Assembly (NCBI GenBank): GCA_018652685.1
Contig: JABIBQ010000005.1
Span: forward strand, 1 to 38,988
DNA length: 38,988 bases
Source of the DNA: Candidatus Bathyarchaeota archaeon
GTDB taxonomy: Archaea > Thermoproteota > Bathyarchaeia > TCS64
Direction of reading: 5' to 3'
Positions 31,827-38,988 of this stretch are shown piece after piece; positions within the stretch are counted from its first letter, which is position 1; each line of letters begins with the position of its first letter. The translations under genes were made by a program, and so were the position numbers. The notes below the pieces were generated by a model. The model searched no databases. It was not told where the DNA came from and saw only the letters and a list, made by a program, of their open reading frames with translations.

Positions 31827-32312
31827 ATGCCGTTCTGTGATAAATGTGGGTCCGAGTATGATGAGAGCGATGTCTTCTGCCCGAAATGTGGGATCGAGTT
31901 AAGTGAGAGCCACGGCGAGGGATATATTGAACTGGCCACATGGACCCAGAGATTCATAGCCATAGTCATAGACGGAATGATACTGGGCGTCGTCCTGGCA
32001 GTACTCAGACTTCCCGGTTACCCCATCATGCAGGGGGTGAACATCAGATTCGGTCTTGATCAGATACTGCAGTTCCTTTACTACATGTTTATGGATCAGT
32101 ACTACGGCCAGAGCATCGGTAAGATGGTTATGAACCTGAGGATCACCAAGGAGGGTGGGGCGCCTCTATCCTTGGTTGACGCTGCAATCGAGTCGTTTGG
32201 GAAAGTGTTCCTGCTACCTATTGACTTCCTAATCGGATTCTTCTTCTACAAGGAGAAGAACCAGAGGCTGTTCAACTACCTGTCAGACACGGTAGTTATT
32301 CGAGAAGAATAA
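31827..32312 (+). CDS. Zinc-ribbon plus RDD-domain membrane protein
   Basis: A 161-residue protein. Residues 1-27 form a zinc ribbon with two Cys-x2-Cys pairs (FCDKCGSEYDESDVFCPKCG). An RDD domain follows from about residue 40 (TQRFIAIVIDGMILGVVLAV), with the conserved Arg and Asp of the family, the IGKMVMNLRIT segment and a last hydrophobic stretch near residue 130. RDD proteins are integral membrane proteins of mostly unknown function, some implicated in transport. The ribbon would face the cytosol. The stop lies 2 bases from the convergent amidase stop. Confidence 0.8.
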   Translation: MPFCDKCGSEYDESDVFCPKCGIELSESHGEGYIELATWTQRFIAIVIDGMILGVVLAVLRLPGYPIMQGVNIRFGLDQILQFLYYMFMDQYYGQSIGKMVMNLRITKEGGAPLSLVDAAIESFGKVFLLPIDFLIGFFFYKEKNQRLFNYLSDTVVIREE

Positions 32313-32314
32313 GA

Positions 32315-33703
32315 CTAGGGGGTGAACATCTCAGGGTGCCTGAGATGCCAGCTCGTATTTTCCTGGTACATCTTTGCGATGCTAATCACCTTGTTCTCGT
32401 CGTATGCCCTGCCCATGAACTGAATCCCCGTAGGAAGCCCCTTTTTGGAGAACCCGTTGGGGACACACTGTGAGGGCATCCCAGCGCCGTTTCCCAGCGC
32501 ACCCATAATGTCTCTGAACGCCCACGGACGTCTGACAGGGAAGGGCTTATCGATTGGGTGTGCCGTTGAGCCGCTTGTCGGAGCTATTACTGCGTCGTAA
32601 CCCTCTAGGACATCCTCTGCTATCCTGCACATCTGCTTTCTGAGCCTGAGTGCCCTGAGGAAGTCCTTTGCCAGCGTCATTGAGCGAGCGTAAGGCCCGT
32701 ACCTGTCCTCGGGTGCCGTAAGCTCGGCTGCCAGCCCCATCTCGCAGAACTCATCAAACGCTGCGGCTGCCTCGCCGTTGAGGATGGTCCTAGTCACCGA
32801 TTCATAGGGGAACTCGGGAAACTGAATCTCCTCAACTGTCGCGAACTTCTCCAGTTCCTTAACTGATTCCCTGAAGTTTTCGGCGACTGGCTCAATCTTT
32901 CCCTCCAATATGTCCTTTGGTACTGCGATCTTCCAGTCCCTTTCCTCGGGTTCGTAACTCCAGGACTCGTTGTCCGTGCTGGGATCTTTGGGGTCGTAGC
33001 CTGATATAGCCTCAAGGACGAGGCCACAGTCATCGGCTGTTAGGCACAGAGGTCCAAGCTTGTCAAGAGTCCAACTCAACGCCATCGCCCCATATCTGCT
33101 GACCCTCCCGTAAGTGGGTCTAAGCCCGGATACACCACAGTTGTTTGCCGGGCTGAGGATGCTGCCCCACGTCTCGGATCCTATGGCAAATGGTACAAGG
33201 CCCGCTGAGACAGATGAACCTGAGCCGCTGCTTGAGCCACCGCTCCAGTGCTTCATGCTCCAGGGGGTCGCGCATGGCCCCGTGAAGCTGGCGTTAGGCT
33301 GCCTGTAACCCATGCCCCCTGCCAGCTCGATCATGGAGAGTTTTGCGCAGAGAACTGCCCCCGAATCATCGAGCTTTGAGACAACTGTCGCGTCGTAGTC
33401 AAACTGTTGGCTCCTGAGGGGGTACGCGCCCCAGCTGGTAGGAATTCCCCCTGCTGTGGCTAGAAGGTCCTTTCCTCCCCACGGGATTCCATGGAGTGAG
33501 CTCCTGATCTTTCCAGCCCGAGCCTCGCTCTCCAGCTCCTTCGCCTGTTTGATGGCCCTCTCTTCTGTGATCGTGACAACGGCGTTGAGGATCGGACCGT
33601 GCTCATCCAGCCTGCTCAGGAAAGTTTCGGTGAGTTCTACAGGGGAGATATCCCCTGATACTATCCCTGTTGATAGCTCCTTGATTGTCTTGTAGACCGG
33701 CAC
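32315..33703 (-). CDS. Amidase-signature (AS) family hydrolase
   Basis: A 462-residue member of the amidase-signature family, which hydrolyses amide bonds with a Lys-cisSer-Ser triad. Lys78 is seen in GIPWGGKDLLAT, the cis-serine in HWSGGSSSGSGSS near residue 158, and the nucleophile near Ser181 in IGSETWGSILSP. The last motif departs from the common DTGGSIR (Trp and Glu replace Gly and Asp), so substrate specificity may differ from GatA. It starts at GTG 33703, sharing a base with the stop of a small GatC-like gene (TAGTG). No gatB is present, so transamidosome function is unlikely. Confidence 0.88.
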   Translation of the reverse strand: MPVYKTIKELSTGIVSGDISPVELTETFLSRLDEHGPILNAVVTITEERAIKQAKELESEARAGKIRSSLHGIPWGGKDLLATAGGIPTSWGAYPLRSQQFDYDATVVSKLDDSGAVLCAKLSMIELAGGMGYRQPNASFTGPCATPWSMKHWSGGSSSGSGSSVSAGLVPFAIGSETWGSILSPANNCGVSGLRPTYGRVSRYGAMALSWTLDKLGPLCLTADDCGLVLEAISGYDPKDPSTDNESWSYEPEERDWKIAVPKDILEGKIEPVAENFRESVKELEKFATVEEIQFPEFPYESVTRTILNGEAAAAFDEFCEMGLAAELTAPEDRYGPYARSMTLAKDFLRALRLRKQMCRIAEDVLEGYDAVIAPTSGSTAHPIDKPFPVRRPWAFRDIMGALGNGAGMPSQCVPNGFSKKGLPTGIQFMGRAYDENKVISIAKMYQENTSWHLRHPEMFTP

Positions 33704-33906
33704 TACTCCTTCCTCCGGTATGGCCTGAACACATTGAATGGCTCGTCGGAGTTCTCAAGCTGGATCTCCCTGAGAGCTTTCCCAGCATCCATCACGCTCT
33801 TCAGGCTTTTCGAGATGTGTTGAAGCTGCTCCTCTGTGAGTCTTTCCCCGTACCTCTCCTTAACGAGCTCCATCAGTATGCTCGTCTCTCTATCAGAATC
33901 AGTCAT
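33703..33906 (-). CDS. Small GatC/AtzG-like partner of the amidase
   Basis: A 67-residue helical protein whose gene overlaps the amidase start by one base. The layout is a helical front half (EEQLQHISKSLKSVMDAGKA) and a short C-terminal tail DEPFNVFRPYRRKE. This recalls GatC and AtzG, which wrap around their amidase subunits with an extended tail ending in a Phe-Arg-Pro/Asp-type motif. In AtzE-AtzG the small protein is needed for a stable, active amidase. Similarity is judged from shape and context, not from search. The TAGTG coupling supports equimolar synthesis. Confidence 0.6.
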   Translation of the reverse strand: MTDSDRETSILMELVKERYGERLTEEQLQHISKSLKSVMDAGKALREIQLENSDEPFNVFRPYRRKE

Positions 33907-33978
33907 GGAGTAGATTTGGGTTCACGGGCTATAACTTTTCCATGAAAAGGGAATTGATGTAAAAGATCAAAAGTAGGG

Positions 33979-34188
33979 TTAAGCCGTTGCCTCGTAGAGG
34001 CCGGTGTCGTTCACTGCCTTGGTCAGTGTCTCCGCGGAGACATCGCCGCTTACCTCAACAACCGCCACGCCTTTCTTGTGGTCTGGCTTCGCTGAATCAA
34101 CTCCTGAAACCGCCTCAAGTGCCTTCCTTACCCTCATCTCGCAGTGGGAGCAGGTCATTCCTTTGACTTTGAGTTCGACTTGTGTCAT
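33979..34188 (-). CDS. copZ: Copper chaperone CopZ (HMA domain)
   Basis: A 69-residue heavy-metal-associated domain with the Cu(I)-binding loop GMTCSHCEMRVRKAL near residues 10-24. It delivers copper to the CopA ATPase encoded divergently 86 bases away. The rest of the ferredoxin-like fold is present (VAVVEVSGDVSAETLTKAVN). Its TATA element TTATAA at 34219-34224 lies about 33 bases before the ATG at 34188, just outside one arm of the shared operator, so it is likely co-regulated with copA. Confidence 0.9.
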   Translation of the reverse strand: MTQVELKVKGMTCSHCEMRVRKALEAVSGVDSAKPDHKKGVAVVEVSGDVSAETLTKAVNDTGLYEATA

Positions 34189-34231
34189 ATCTATCGGGCT
34201 AGCCTAAGAAACCGTGAATTATAAACTAAAT

Positions 34232-34267
34232 TACCGAAAATGGGTATATATACTGCGGTTTTCGGTA
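34232..34267. promoter_or_regulatory. Copper-responsive operator/promoter between copZ and copA
   Basis: A perfect 9-base inverted repeat, TACCGAAAA at 34232-34240 and TTTTCGGTA at 34259-34267, flanks an 18-base spacer. The spacer contains the palindromic TATA box GTATATATAC (34244-34253). The TATA centre is about 26 bases from the copA GTG at 34275, which predicts a leaderless copA transcript. A dimeric regulator bound to both arms would cover the TATA box and block TBP. The left arm also lies just upstream of the copZ promoter. No copper regulator gene is in the window. Confidence 0.75.
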
Positions 34268-34274
34268 TTTACGC

Positions 34275-36749
34275 GTGAGTTCAAGTAACAACGGGGAATC
34301 CAAGACCAAGACAATGGTCATCCCCGTGAAGGGCATGCACTGTGCAACATGTGCGCTGAGCATTTCAAAGGGCCTCTTCAAAAAGGAGGGCGTCTCGAAG
34401 GCTGACGTAAACTATGGCACAGAGAAAGCCGTGGTAGAGTACGACCCCGAGAAGATCAGCCTCGATGAGATTGGAGACGTCATAAGGGAACTTGAGTACG
34501 AGCCGGTCCTGCCCACTGATGATAAAGAGAGTGAGATAACCCTTCAGATAGTGGGGATGACATGTGCGGCGTGTGTCGCGGCAGTCGAGAAGGCCCTTGA
34601 AAGAATCAATGGTGTGAACAATGTCGTCGTAAGCCTCGCTACGGAGAAGGCGTACGTCAAGTATGACGCCAAGCTTGTAAGCATAGTTGAACTCCGAGAA
34701 GCTGTTCGAAGCCAGGGCTACGACGTGTCGGACGAGGAGGAGACTGACAACTACATGGAGGAGCTTGGCAAGGTCAAACGAAGGATGCTCACGAGCTGGA
34801 TGTTCACGGGGCCTATCATACTCTGGATGTTCCCACACATGGTCTTTGGCATCGCTTGGCCGAGCCACTTCATATTCCAAATGGGTATAACCGTGCTCAG
34901 TGCGCCTGCTGTCTTCTGGGTAGGGTGGCCAACCATCAGGTCTGCGTGGGCCTCGTTGACTCATGGCTCAGCTAACATGGACGTACTGATCGCCATGGGT
35001 ACGATAATAGCGTGGCTCACGGGCCCCGCTAGTTTCGTCACTCCCCTGTTCAACTACGCAGGCACCAGCAGCATGATCCTCAGCTTCCACCTCACCGGCA
35101 GGTACTACGAAGCACTGGCCAAGGGGCAGAGCAGCCAGGCCATCAGACAGCTGCTTAAGATGGAAGCAAAGTCTGCCTTCATACTTGTGGACGACGAGGA
35201 GAAGGAAATTGCCCTGGAACAGATCGAGGTGGGCAACATAATGATCGTAAAGCCCGGCGAGAAGATACCCACAGACGGCGTGGTCGTCAAGGGCGAGTCC
35301 AGCGTTGACGAGTCAATGGCCACGGGAGAATCCATGCCCGTAACCAAGGGTGTCGGCGACGAGATGATTGGGGCAACCGTCAACCAGGAGGGTCTCCTGC
35401 ATATTGAGGCCACCCGAATCGGCAAGGACACATTCCTCTCCCAGATCATCAAGATGGTAGAGGAGGCACAGGGTACAAAGGTACCCATCCAGAAGTTCGC
35501 AGACGACGTTATCGCAATATTCGTACCGATAGTCATCGGGGTAGCGTTCCTAACTCTAATCGGTTGGATAGTGGTACCCGTCCCATTCAACGCGGTCCTG
35601 AGATGGGGCGCACCCAGCTTACCTTGGGTTGATGTCAACCTTCCTCAGGTCATGCTGGCAATCTCAGCCATGATCTCGGTGCTTGTAATCGCTTGCCCAT
35701 GCAGCCTTGGGTTGGCTACCCCAACCACACTGATGGTCGGAACCGGCATGGGTGCCAGGAACGGGATACTCATTCGAAGGGGTGAGGCAATACAGACGAT
35801 GAAGGCGATAAAGGCAGTCATCCTGGACAAGACGGGCACAATCACAAAAGGTCAGCCCGCTATCACTGATGTAGTCAGCAACGGGATGGACGACGATGAG
35901 CTATTCCGCTACGCGGCGAGTCTTGAGCAGGGATCGGAGCACCCACTGGCAAAGGCAATTATACGTTCAGCAATGCAGAAAGGCATCAAGCTATCCCAGC
36001 CCACGGATTTCAAGGCATTGAGGGGCGAAGGAGTGATAGGCAAGGTTGGCGATGACGAGGTAATCGTCGGAAAGCCCAGCTTGCTGAGCTCCTTTCCTGA
36101 GACTCTATTAAATGAGTTTAGCAGGCTCCAGAAGGAGGCCAAAACCGTCATGGCTGTTGGCGTCAACGGTAAGCCCGCTGGAATCATCGCAGTGGCTGAC
36201 ACGTTGAAGGAGGACAGCGTCCCGGCCATTAAGGAGCTTGGGAGGATGGGGTTGAAAACCATCATGCTCACAGGTGACAACAGGGCGACGGCAGAGGCTA
36301 TCGCCAGACAGGTTGGCATATCAGAGGTTTATCCCGATGTCATGCCTGACGAGAAGGTTAGAGTAGTAATCGAGGCACAGGAGAAGCACGGCATGGTCGC
36401 CATGGTCGGTGACGGCATCAACGACGCCCCGGCGCTCGCCCAGGCCAACGTTGGAGTTGCGATTGGTACTGGAACTGACATCGCCATTGAGTCAGGTGAC
36501 ATCATACTGGTAAGGGGGGACCTGACGGGGCTCGTGACTGCTATTAACTTGAGCAAGGCGACCTTTGACAAGATCAGGCAGAACCTATTCTGGGCGTTCT
36601 TCTACAACGTCATCAGTATCCCTCTGGCAGTTGTAGGTTTCTTGCATCCCGTTATCGCAGAGTCAGCGATGGCAATGAGTAGCATAACCGTTGTGACAAA
36701 CGCGAACCTCCTCAGAAGAGCGAGGATTAAGCCCGAGTACGCGGCTTAA
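34275..36749 (+). CDS. copA: Cu(I)-exporting P1B-type ATPase CopA
   Basis: An 824-residue copper pump. Two N-terminal HMA domains are present ([11 protein letters not shown] near residue 20 and [11 protein letters not shown] near 95). The membrane core has [15 protein letters not shown] as the CPC site in helix 6, the helix-7 Tyr-Asn in [11 protein letters not shown], and helix-8 [12 protein letters not shown] (Met-x-x-Ser-Ser), together the Cu(I) signature. Cytosolic motifs include the TGES actuator loop, DKTGTITKG phosphorylation site, SEHPLAKAI and [12 protein letters not shown]. The start is GTG 34275, without an obvious Shine-Dalgarno sequence, matching a TATA-proximal leaderless promoter. 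A T-run at 36755-36760 after the stop may terminate transcription. Confidence 0.96.
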   Translation: MSSSNNGESKTKTMVIPVKGMHCATCALSISKGLFKKEGVSKADVNYGTEKAVVEYDPEKISLDEIGDVIRELEYEPVLPTDDKESEITLQIVGMTCAACVAAVEKALERINGVNNVVVSLATEKAYVKYDAKLVSIVELREAVRSQGYDVSDEEETDNYMEELGKVKRRMLTSWMFTGPIILWMFPHMVFGIAWPSHFIFQMGITVLSAPAVFWVGWPTIRSAWASLTHGSANMDVLIAMGTIIAWLTGPASFVTPLFNYAGTSSMILSFHLTGRYYEALAKGQSSQAIRQLLKMEAKSAFILVDDEEKEIALEQIEVGNIMIVKPGEKIPTDGVVVKGESSVDESMATGESMPVTKGVGDEMIGATVNQEGLLHIEATRIGKDTFLSQIIKMVEEAQGTKVPIQKFADDVIAIFVPIVIGVAFLTLIGWIVVPVPFNAVLRWGAPSLPWVDVNLPQVMLAISAMISVLVIACPCSLGLATPTTLMVGTGMGARNGILIRRGEAIQTMKAIKAVILDKTGTITKGQPAITDVVSNGMDDDELFRYAASLEQGSEHPLAKAIIRSAMQKGIKLSQPTDFKALRGEGVIGKVGDDEVIVGKPSLLSSFPETLLNEFSRLQKEAKTVMAVGVNGKPAGIIAVADTLKEDSVPAIKELGRMGLKTIMLTGDNRATAEAIARQVGISEVYPDVMPDEKVRVVIEAQEKHGMVAMVGDGINDAPALAQANVGVAIGTGTDIAIESGDIILVRGDLTGLVTAINLSKATFDKIRQNLFWAFFYNVISIPLAVVGFLHPVIAESAMAMSSITVVTNANLLRRARIKPEYAA

Positions 36750-36797
36750 CCCTCCTTTTTTGATAATTTTAGTAGACCTACAAGCAGTATCCAACAC

Positions 36798-37362
36798 ATG
36801 CCTATGATTGACACCCTCAAGAAACTCGTGAAAAAGACGAAGCAGGCTTCCACGACCCATGACTGGGAACTCGTTGAGCGCATGTATCATCTCTCCACAA
36901 TGATTGCGGAACAGGAGGGCGCTGATGTTGACCTGTTCCAGGTGGGGGCAAATCTCCATGACATCGGAAGGGTGATCCGTGAGCCCCATATCCTGAAAGG
37001 GCGTGGTTGGGCAAAAGGGTCTTCTCAGTGGCATGAGCTATCCAGAGAAACGAATTGCCCGCGTTCTTACGATCATAGAAAAGCATTCAATGAGTATCTG
37101 GGAAAAACTGGGATCATTTGAGGAAAAGGACGTCTGGGATGCCGATAAGGTGGATGAACTCGGCGAGGTTGGGCTGTCCAGGGCGTTTTATATGAGAGGT
37201 GAGACTGGGCTTCCCCTGTATGACCTCAACTGATTCAAGGAGGATACCATGCAATGCTTCGAGCGGTTGAACACTGAAACTGCCAAGGAGATTGGAGAGA
37301 AACGTATAGCGTTCCTGTCCGTATTCTTCAGGCCCATGGAAGCTGAGATTAATCAGGCGTAA
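36798..37362 (+). pseudogene. HD-domain phosphohydrolase, broken by frameshift and in-frame TGA
   Basis: The first frame from ATG 36798 gives an HD-domain start with HDWELVERMYHLSTMIAEQE and the metal-binding GANLHDIGRVIREPHILKG. Around 36990-37003 homology moves to another frame, consistent with one extra base, and continues as GLLSGMSYPEKRIARVLTII followed by EKHSM, the second metal-binding region. That frame meets TGA at 37231-37233 and then stays open for 42 more codons (CFERLNTETAKEIGEKRIAF) to TAA at 37362, again as expected of the same family. An AAGGAGG followed by ATG lies in the last part, but a separate 37-residue gene seems unlikely. Sequence error or true decay cannot be separated. 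Confidence 0.75.
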
Positions 37363-37403
37363 TAAAGAAACATTTTAACCGTCTCGTCACGCATTTCCTT
37401 GAA

Positions 37404-38144
37404 ATGGATCACATCAAGGGCGTTTTCTTCGACCTCCACGGCACCATCCTGCTATCCGACGATATTGACGGTGCCTGGGATAGGTGGGCGAGGGCTTTCC
37501 ATGCAGCACTGGAGGAGAAGGGCGCGGAAATCTCCTTTGATGGGTTCAAGGCTGTGCTCCAGAACCTCTTCGAGGGGCCCGTACCTGATATCCACGAGGC
37601 GGGGTTCACCCTTTTCATGAAGCGGGTCAAGGTTCTGGGCGAGAGCATTGGGCTAGATCTTCCAAAAGAAGAGGTCAGGCCACTGGTGGACACCATAATC
37701 AAAGTATGGCACCAGGGCATGTACCTGGACGAGGAGGCGGTTCCCATCATCGAGAGGCTTAAGGAAAAGTACAAGGTGGGTCTTGTCACCAACTGGGAGC
37801 ACACGCCCAGGATATACGAACTTCTAGGTGAGCTTGGGGCAGAGGAGCTTTTTGATTGCGTCGTTGTGAGCGATAGCGTAGGCCACGCCAAGCCTGATCC
37901 CCGTGTGTTCAATCCTGCTTTCAACCTCACCGATGTGAAGGCGGAGGAATCACTTTACGTGGGGGACATGGACGTTGATATCGAGGGAGCAATCAACGCT
38001 GGCATGCAGCCTGTGCTAATCAAGAGGGTTGACGCCAACGGTGACTGGGACCAGTTCAGCGAAAAATCCGTGTGCAGTTACTCAGATGACCAGTACATTC
38101 TGATTCAGAGGTTATCGCAGTTACTTGATTTATTGAATTGCTGA
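37404..38144 (+). CDS. HAD-superfamily hydrolase with atypical DxH motif
   Basis: A 246-residue subfamily I HAD protein. Motif I is VFFDLHGTILLS, in which the nucleophile Asp is kept but the second Asp of the usual Asp-x-Asp is His. Motif II is VGLVTNWEHTP and motif III/IV is GHAKPDPRVF followed by LYVGDMDVDIEGAINAG. The alpha-helical cap lies between residues 20 and 110. In phosphatases the second Asp acts as acid/base, so His there suggests a different leaving-group chemistry or a lineage-specific variant. A TTTTAACC element lies about 30 bases upstream of ATG 37404. No metabolic partner is evident. Confidence 0.82.
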   Translation: MDHIKGVFFDLHGTILLSDDIDGAWDRWARAFHAALEEKGAEISFDGFKAVLQNLFEGPVPDIHEAGFTLFMKRVKVLGESIGLDLPKEEVRPLVDTIIKVWHQGMYLDEEAVPIIERLKEKYKVGLVTNWEHTPRIYELLGELGAEELFDCVVVSDSVGHAKPDPRVFNPAFNLTDVKAEESLYVGDMDVDIEGAINAGMQPVLIKRVDANGDWDQFSEKSVCSYSDDQYILIQRLSQLLDLLNC

Positions 38145-38149
38145 AGAAA

Positions 38150-38368
38150 TTAACCCGTTCCGCAGCATCCACCGCGGGCTGGATCGCATCCTGCTGGTGC
38201 TGATTCGCCTCCAGTTACTGGGCAGCCCTCGATTCCCTCGACTCCGCAGAATGGCTCGGGTAATAGTTCGGGCTCCAATGCCTCGGCTATCGCTGGGACG
38301 ACTAGGACAGCTGCAACAAACAGGGCCGCTGTCGCAAGTAGAATTACTGTATTTCTCTTCATGGGCAT
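38150..38368 (-). CDS. Small exported Cys-rich protein
   Basis: About 70-72 residues from ATG 38368 or 38362. A positively charged start (MPMKRN) and a hydrophobic stretch (TVILLATAALFVAAVLVVPA) form a signal peptide or membrane anchor. The mature part is short and Cys/Gly-rich, FCGVEGIEGCPVTGG followed by CDPARGGCCGTG, five cysteines in 30 residues. An upstream in-frame extension to 38476 adds unrelated sequence before the signal and is not used. The cysteines could bind metal or form disulfides outside the cell. I do not recognise the family. It diverges from the membrane winged-helix gene. Confidence 0.55.
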   Translation of the reverse strand: MPMKRNTVILLATAALFVAAVLVVPAIAEALEPELLPEPFCGVEGIEGCPVTGGESAPAGCDPARGGCCGTG

Positions 38369-38485
38369 CACTCTTACCTGATCTGTTTTAACCCCTTCGA
38401 ATAAGTGCATTAAATAACCAATAAAAACTGCCATCAGATTAGAACTCGCGATACTGTTTAACTTGTTGTGGGTCAAAGGGGCCAG

Positions 38486-38946
38486 ATGATGCCCATGGGG
38501 CCAACGGATTCACAAAACAGCTTGTTGCTCTGGGTCATCATCGGGCTGCTGACGCTCATAGTCGCGTATCTCTGGTTTACCGGGAGGAACCGAGTTCAGG
38601 CCGAGGTAATGCCCGAGTCCAATCATTACTCTATGAAAACTGACAAGACCTACGTTGCAATGAAGCTCCTGAACCCCAACGAGAGGATGGTGGTTGAGGC
38701 GCTCTTAGGATACGGCGGAGACATGCTCCAGAAGGACTACACTATGACCTTGACCTTTGCCGCGTCCAGGCTCACAGGATCGTTCATGCGCTGACACATA
38801 GGAACATTGTGACCGTTGAGGACCATTACAACACAAAGAAGGTCAAGCTGTCCGATTGGCTCATGAGCTTGGGTTTTCAATCGACATGCTTGGTTGAGGC
38901 AGATCTGGTGGAGATGGATAATATTTTCAATGTATTCCTCATTTAG
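38486..38946 (+). pseudogene. Membrane-anchored winged-helix protein, frameshifted
   Basis: ATG 38486 follows AAAGGGG 5 bases upstream, better than GTG 38468. The first frame gives a single membrane helix (LLLWVIIGLLTLIVAYLWF), a linker, and the start of a winged helix (LNPNERMVVEALLGYGGDML). At about 38737-38743 homology shifts frame, consistent with one missing base. It continues as DLDLCRVQAHRIVHALTHRN and IVTVEDHYNTKKVKLSDWL, a textbook recognition helix and wing, to TAG 38946. The unshifted frame ends in SFMR with no family resemblance. The intact gene would encode a membrane-tethered transcription regulator of the kind common in archaea. Confidence 0.7.
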
Positions 38947-38952
38947 CCCTGT

Positions 38953-38988
38953 ATGAGTTCAGTCAAGCCTTTCTCGAAAGACGAGTTG
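38953..38988 (+). CDS. Possible start of a further gene, cut by the window edge
   Basis: ATG 38953 opens a frame that runs 12 codons (MSSVKPFSKDEL) to the end of the window without a stop. It begins 6 bases after the winged-helix stop. Too little is visible to assign a function, and no ribosome site is distinct. Confidence 0.3.
   Translation, partial: MSSVKPFSKDEL

Noticed and set aside
37231-37233. TGA in the HD-domain gene as selenocysteine
   Set aside because: The position is not a catalytic Cys in HD proteins, no SECIS-like element was noticed, and the gene already has a frameshift.
1-38988. CRISPR array or tandem-repeat locus
   Set aside because: No regularly spaced direct repeats were seen on reading through the window; the only repeats noted are the tRNA half-site, the GC tracts and short operator palindromes.

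Overview
The window is chromosomal DNA of an uncultivated archaeon that carries the archaeal Wood-Ljungdahl pathway. The evidence is CODH/ACS corrinoid subunits (CdhD, CdhE), the tetrahydromethanopterin (H4MPT) C1 branch (Fwd, Ftr, Mch), methanopterin-biosynthesis genes, a CopA/CopZ pair with archaeal TATA boxes, and an archaeal class III prepilin peptidase. No methyl-coenzyme M reductase gene is present, so methanogenesis cannot be claimed. A Thermoplasmatota/Euryarchaeota-like lineage is a guess; the sequence alone does not fix the taxon.

Layout. 1-2383: 3' end of a CODH/ACS operon (cdhD partial, cdhE). 2385-10373 (minus): an operon reading mch, fwdD, fwdB, fwdA, ftr, fwdC, a MptN-like glutamate ligase and a predicted nucleotidyltransferase, joined mostly by ATGA/TGATG overlaps. 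10.5-11.9 kb: a winged-helix regulator, a pyruvate-kinase-C-like protein and a CBS protein. 11.9-17.1 kb: methanopterin-linked genes (CitG-like, a second nucleotidyltransferase paralogue, DUF447, beta-RFAP synthase, dihydropteroate-synthase-like). 17.1-21.4 kb (minus): a corrinoid/CODH maturation operon (RACo-type activator, two CooC-like ATPases, a CofE-like ligase). 21.5-22.6 kb: an iron-sulfur flavoprotein and an AfpA/DmrB-like flavoprotein. 22.6-25.8 kb: a beta-hydroxyacid dehydrogenase, a small membrane protein resembling eukaryotic OSTC/OST3, a zinc-ribbon protein, gcvT and gcvH.

25.8-29.9 kb is an AT-richer accessory or chimeric region. A tRNA-Leu(CAG) overlaps a tyrosine integrase. 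An inverted copy of the tRNA 5' half lies just beyond the integrase, followed by an RNase III-like gene with an in-frame amber codon. Next come three truncated genes: hsdM without its 3' end, a pilus-type secretion ATPase without its 5' end plus the first codons of its membrane partner, and a D-aminoacylase without its 5' end. Both joins fall exactly in (GC)n tracts of 11-12 bases, so this is either real recombination or an assembly chimera.

29.9-39 kb returns to host-like sequence: prepilin peptidase, flavin-binding protein, RDD protein, an amidase with a GatC-like partner, a copper chaperone/ATPase pair with a clear operator, a broken HD-domain gene, a HAD hydrolase, a small exported Cys-rich protein and a frameshifted membrane winged-helix gene.

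Together the genes describe reversible interconversion of CO2, formyl-MFR, methenyl-H4MPT and acetyl-CoA, with cofactor synthesis and corrinoid reactivation encoded alongside. Several host gene pairs converge with essentially no spacer, and many starts lie 25-35 bases from a TATA box, implying leaderless transcripts.
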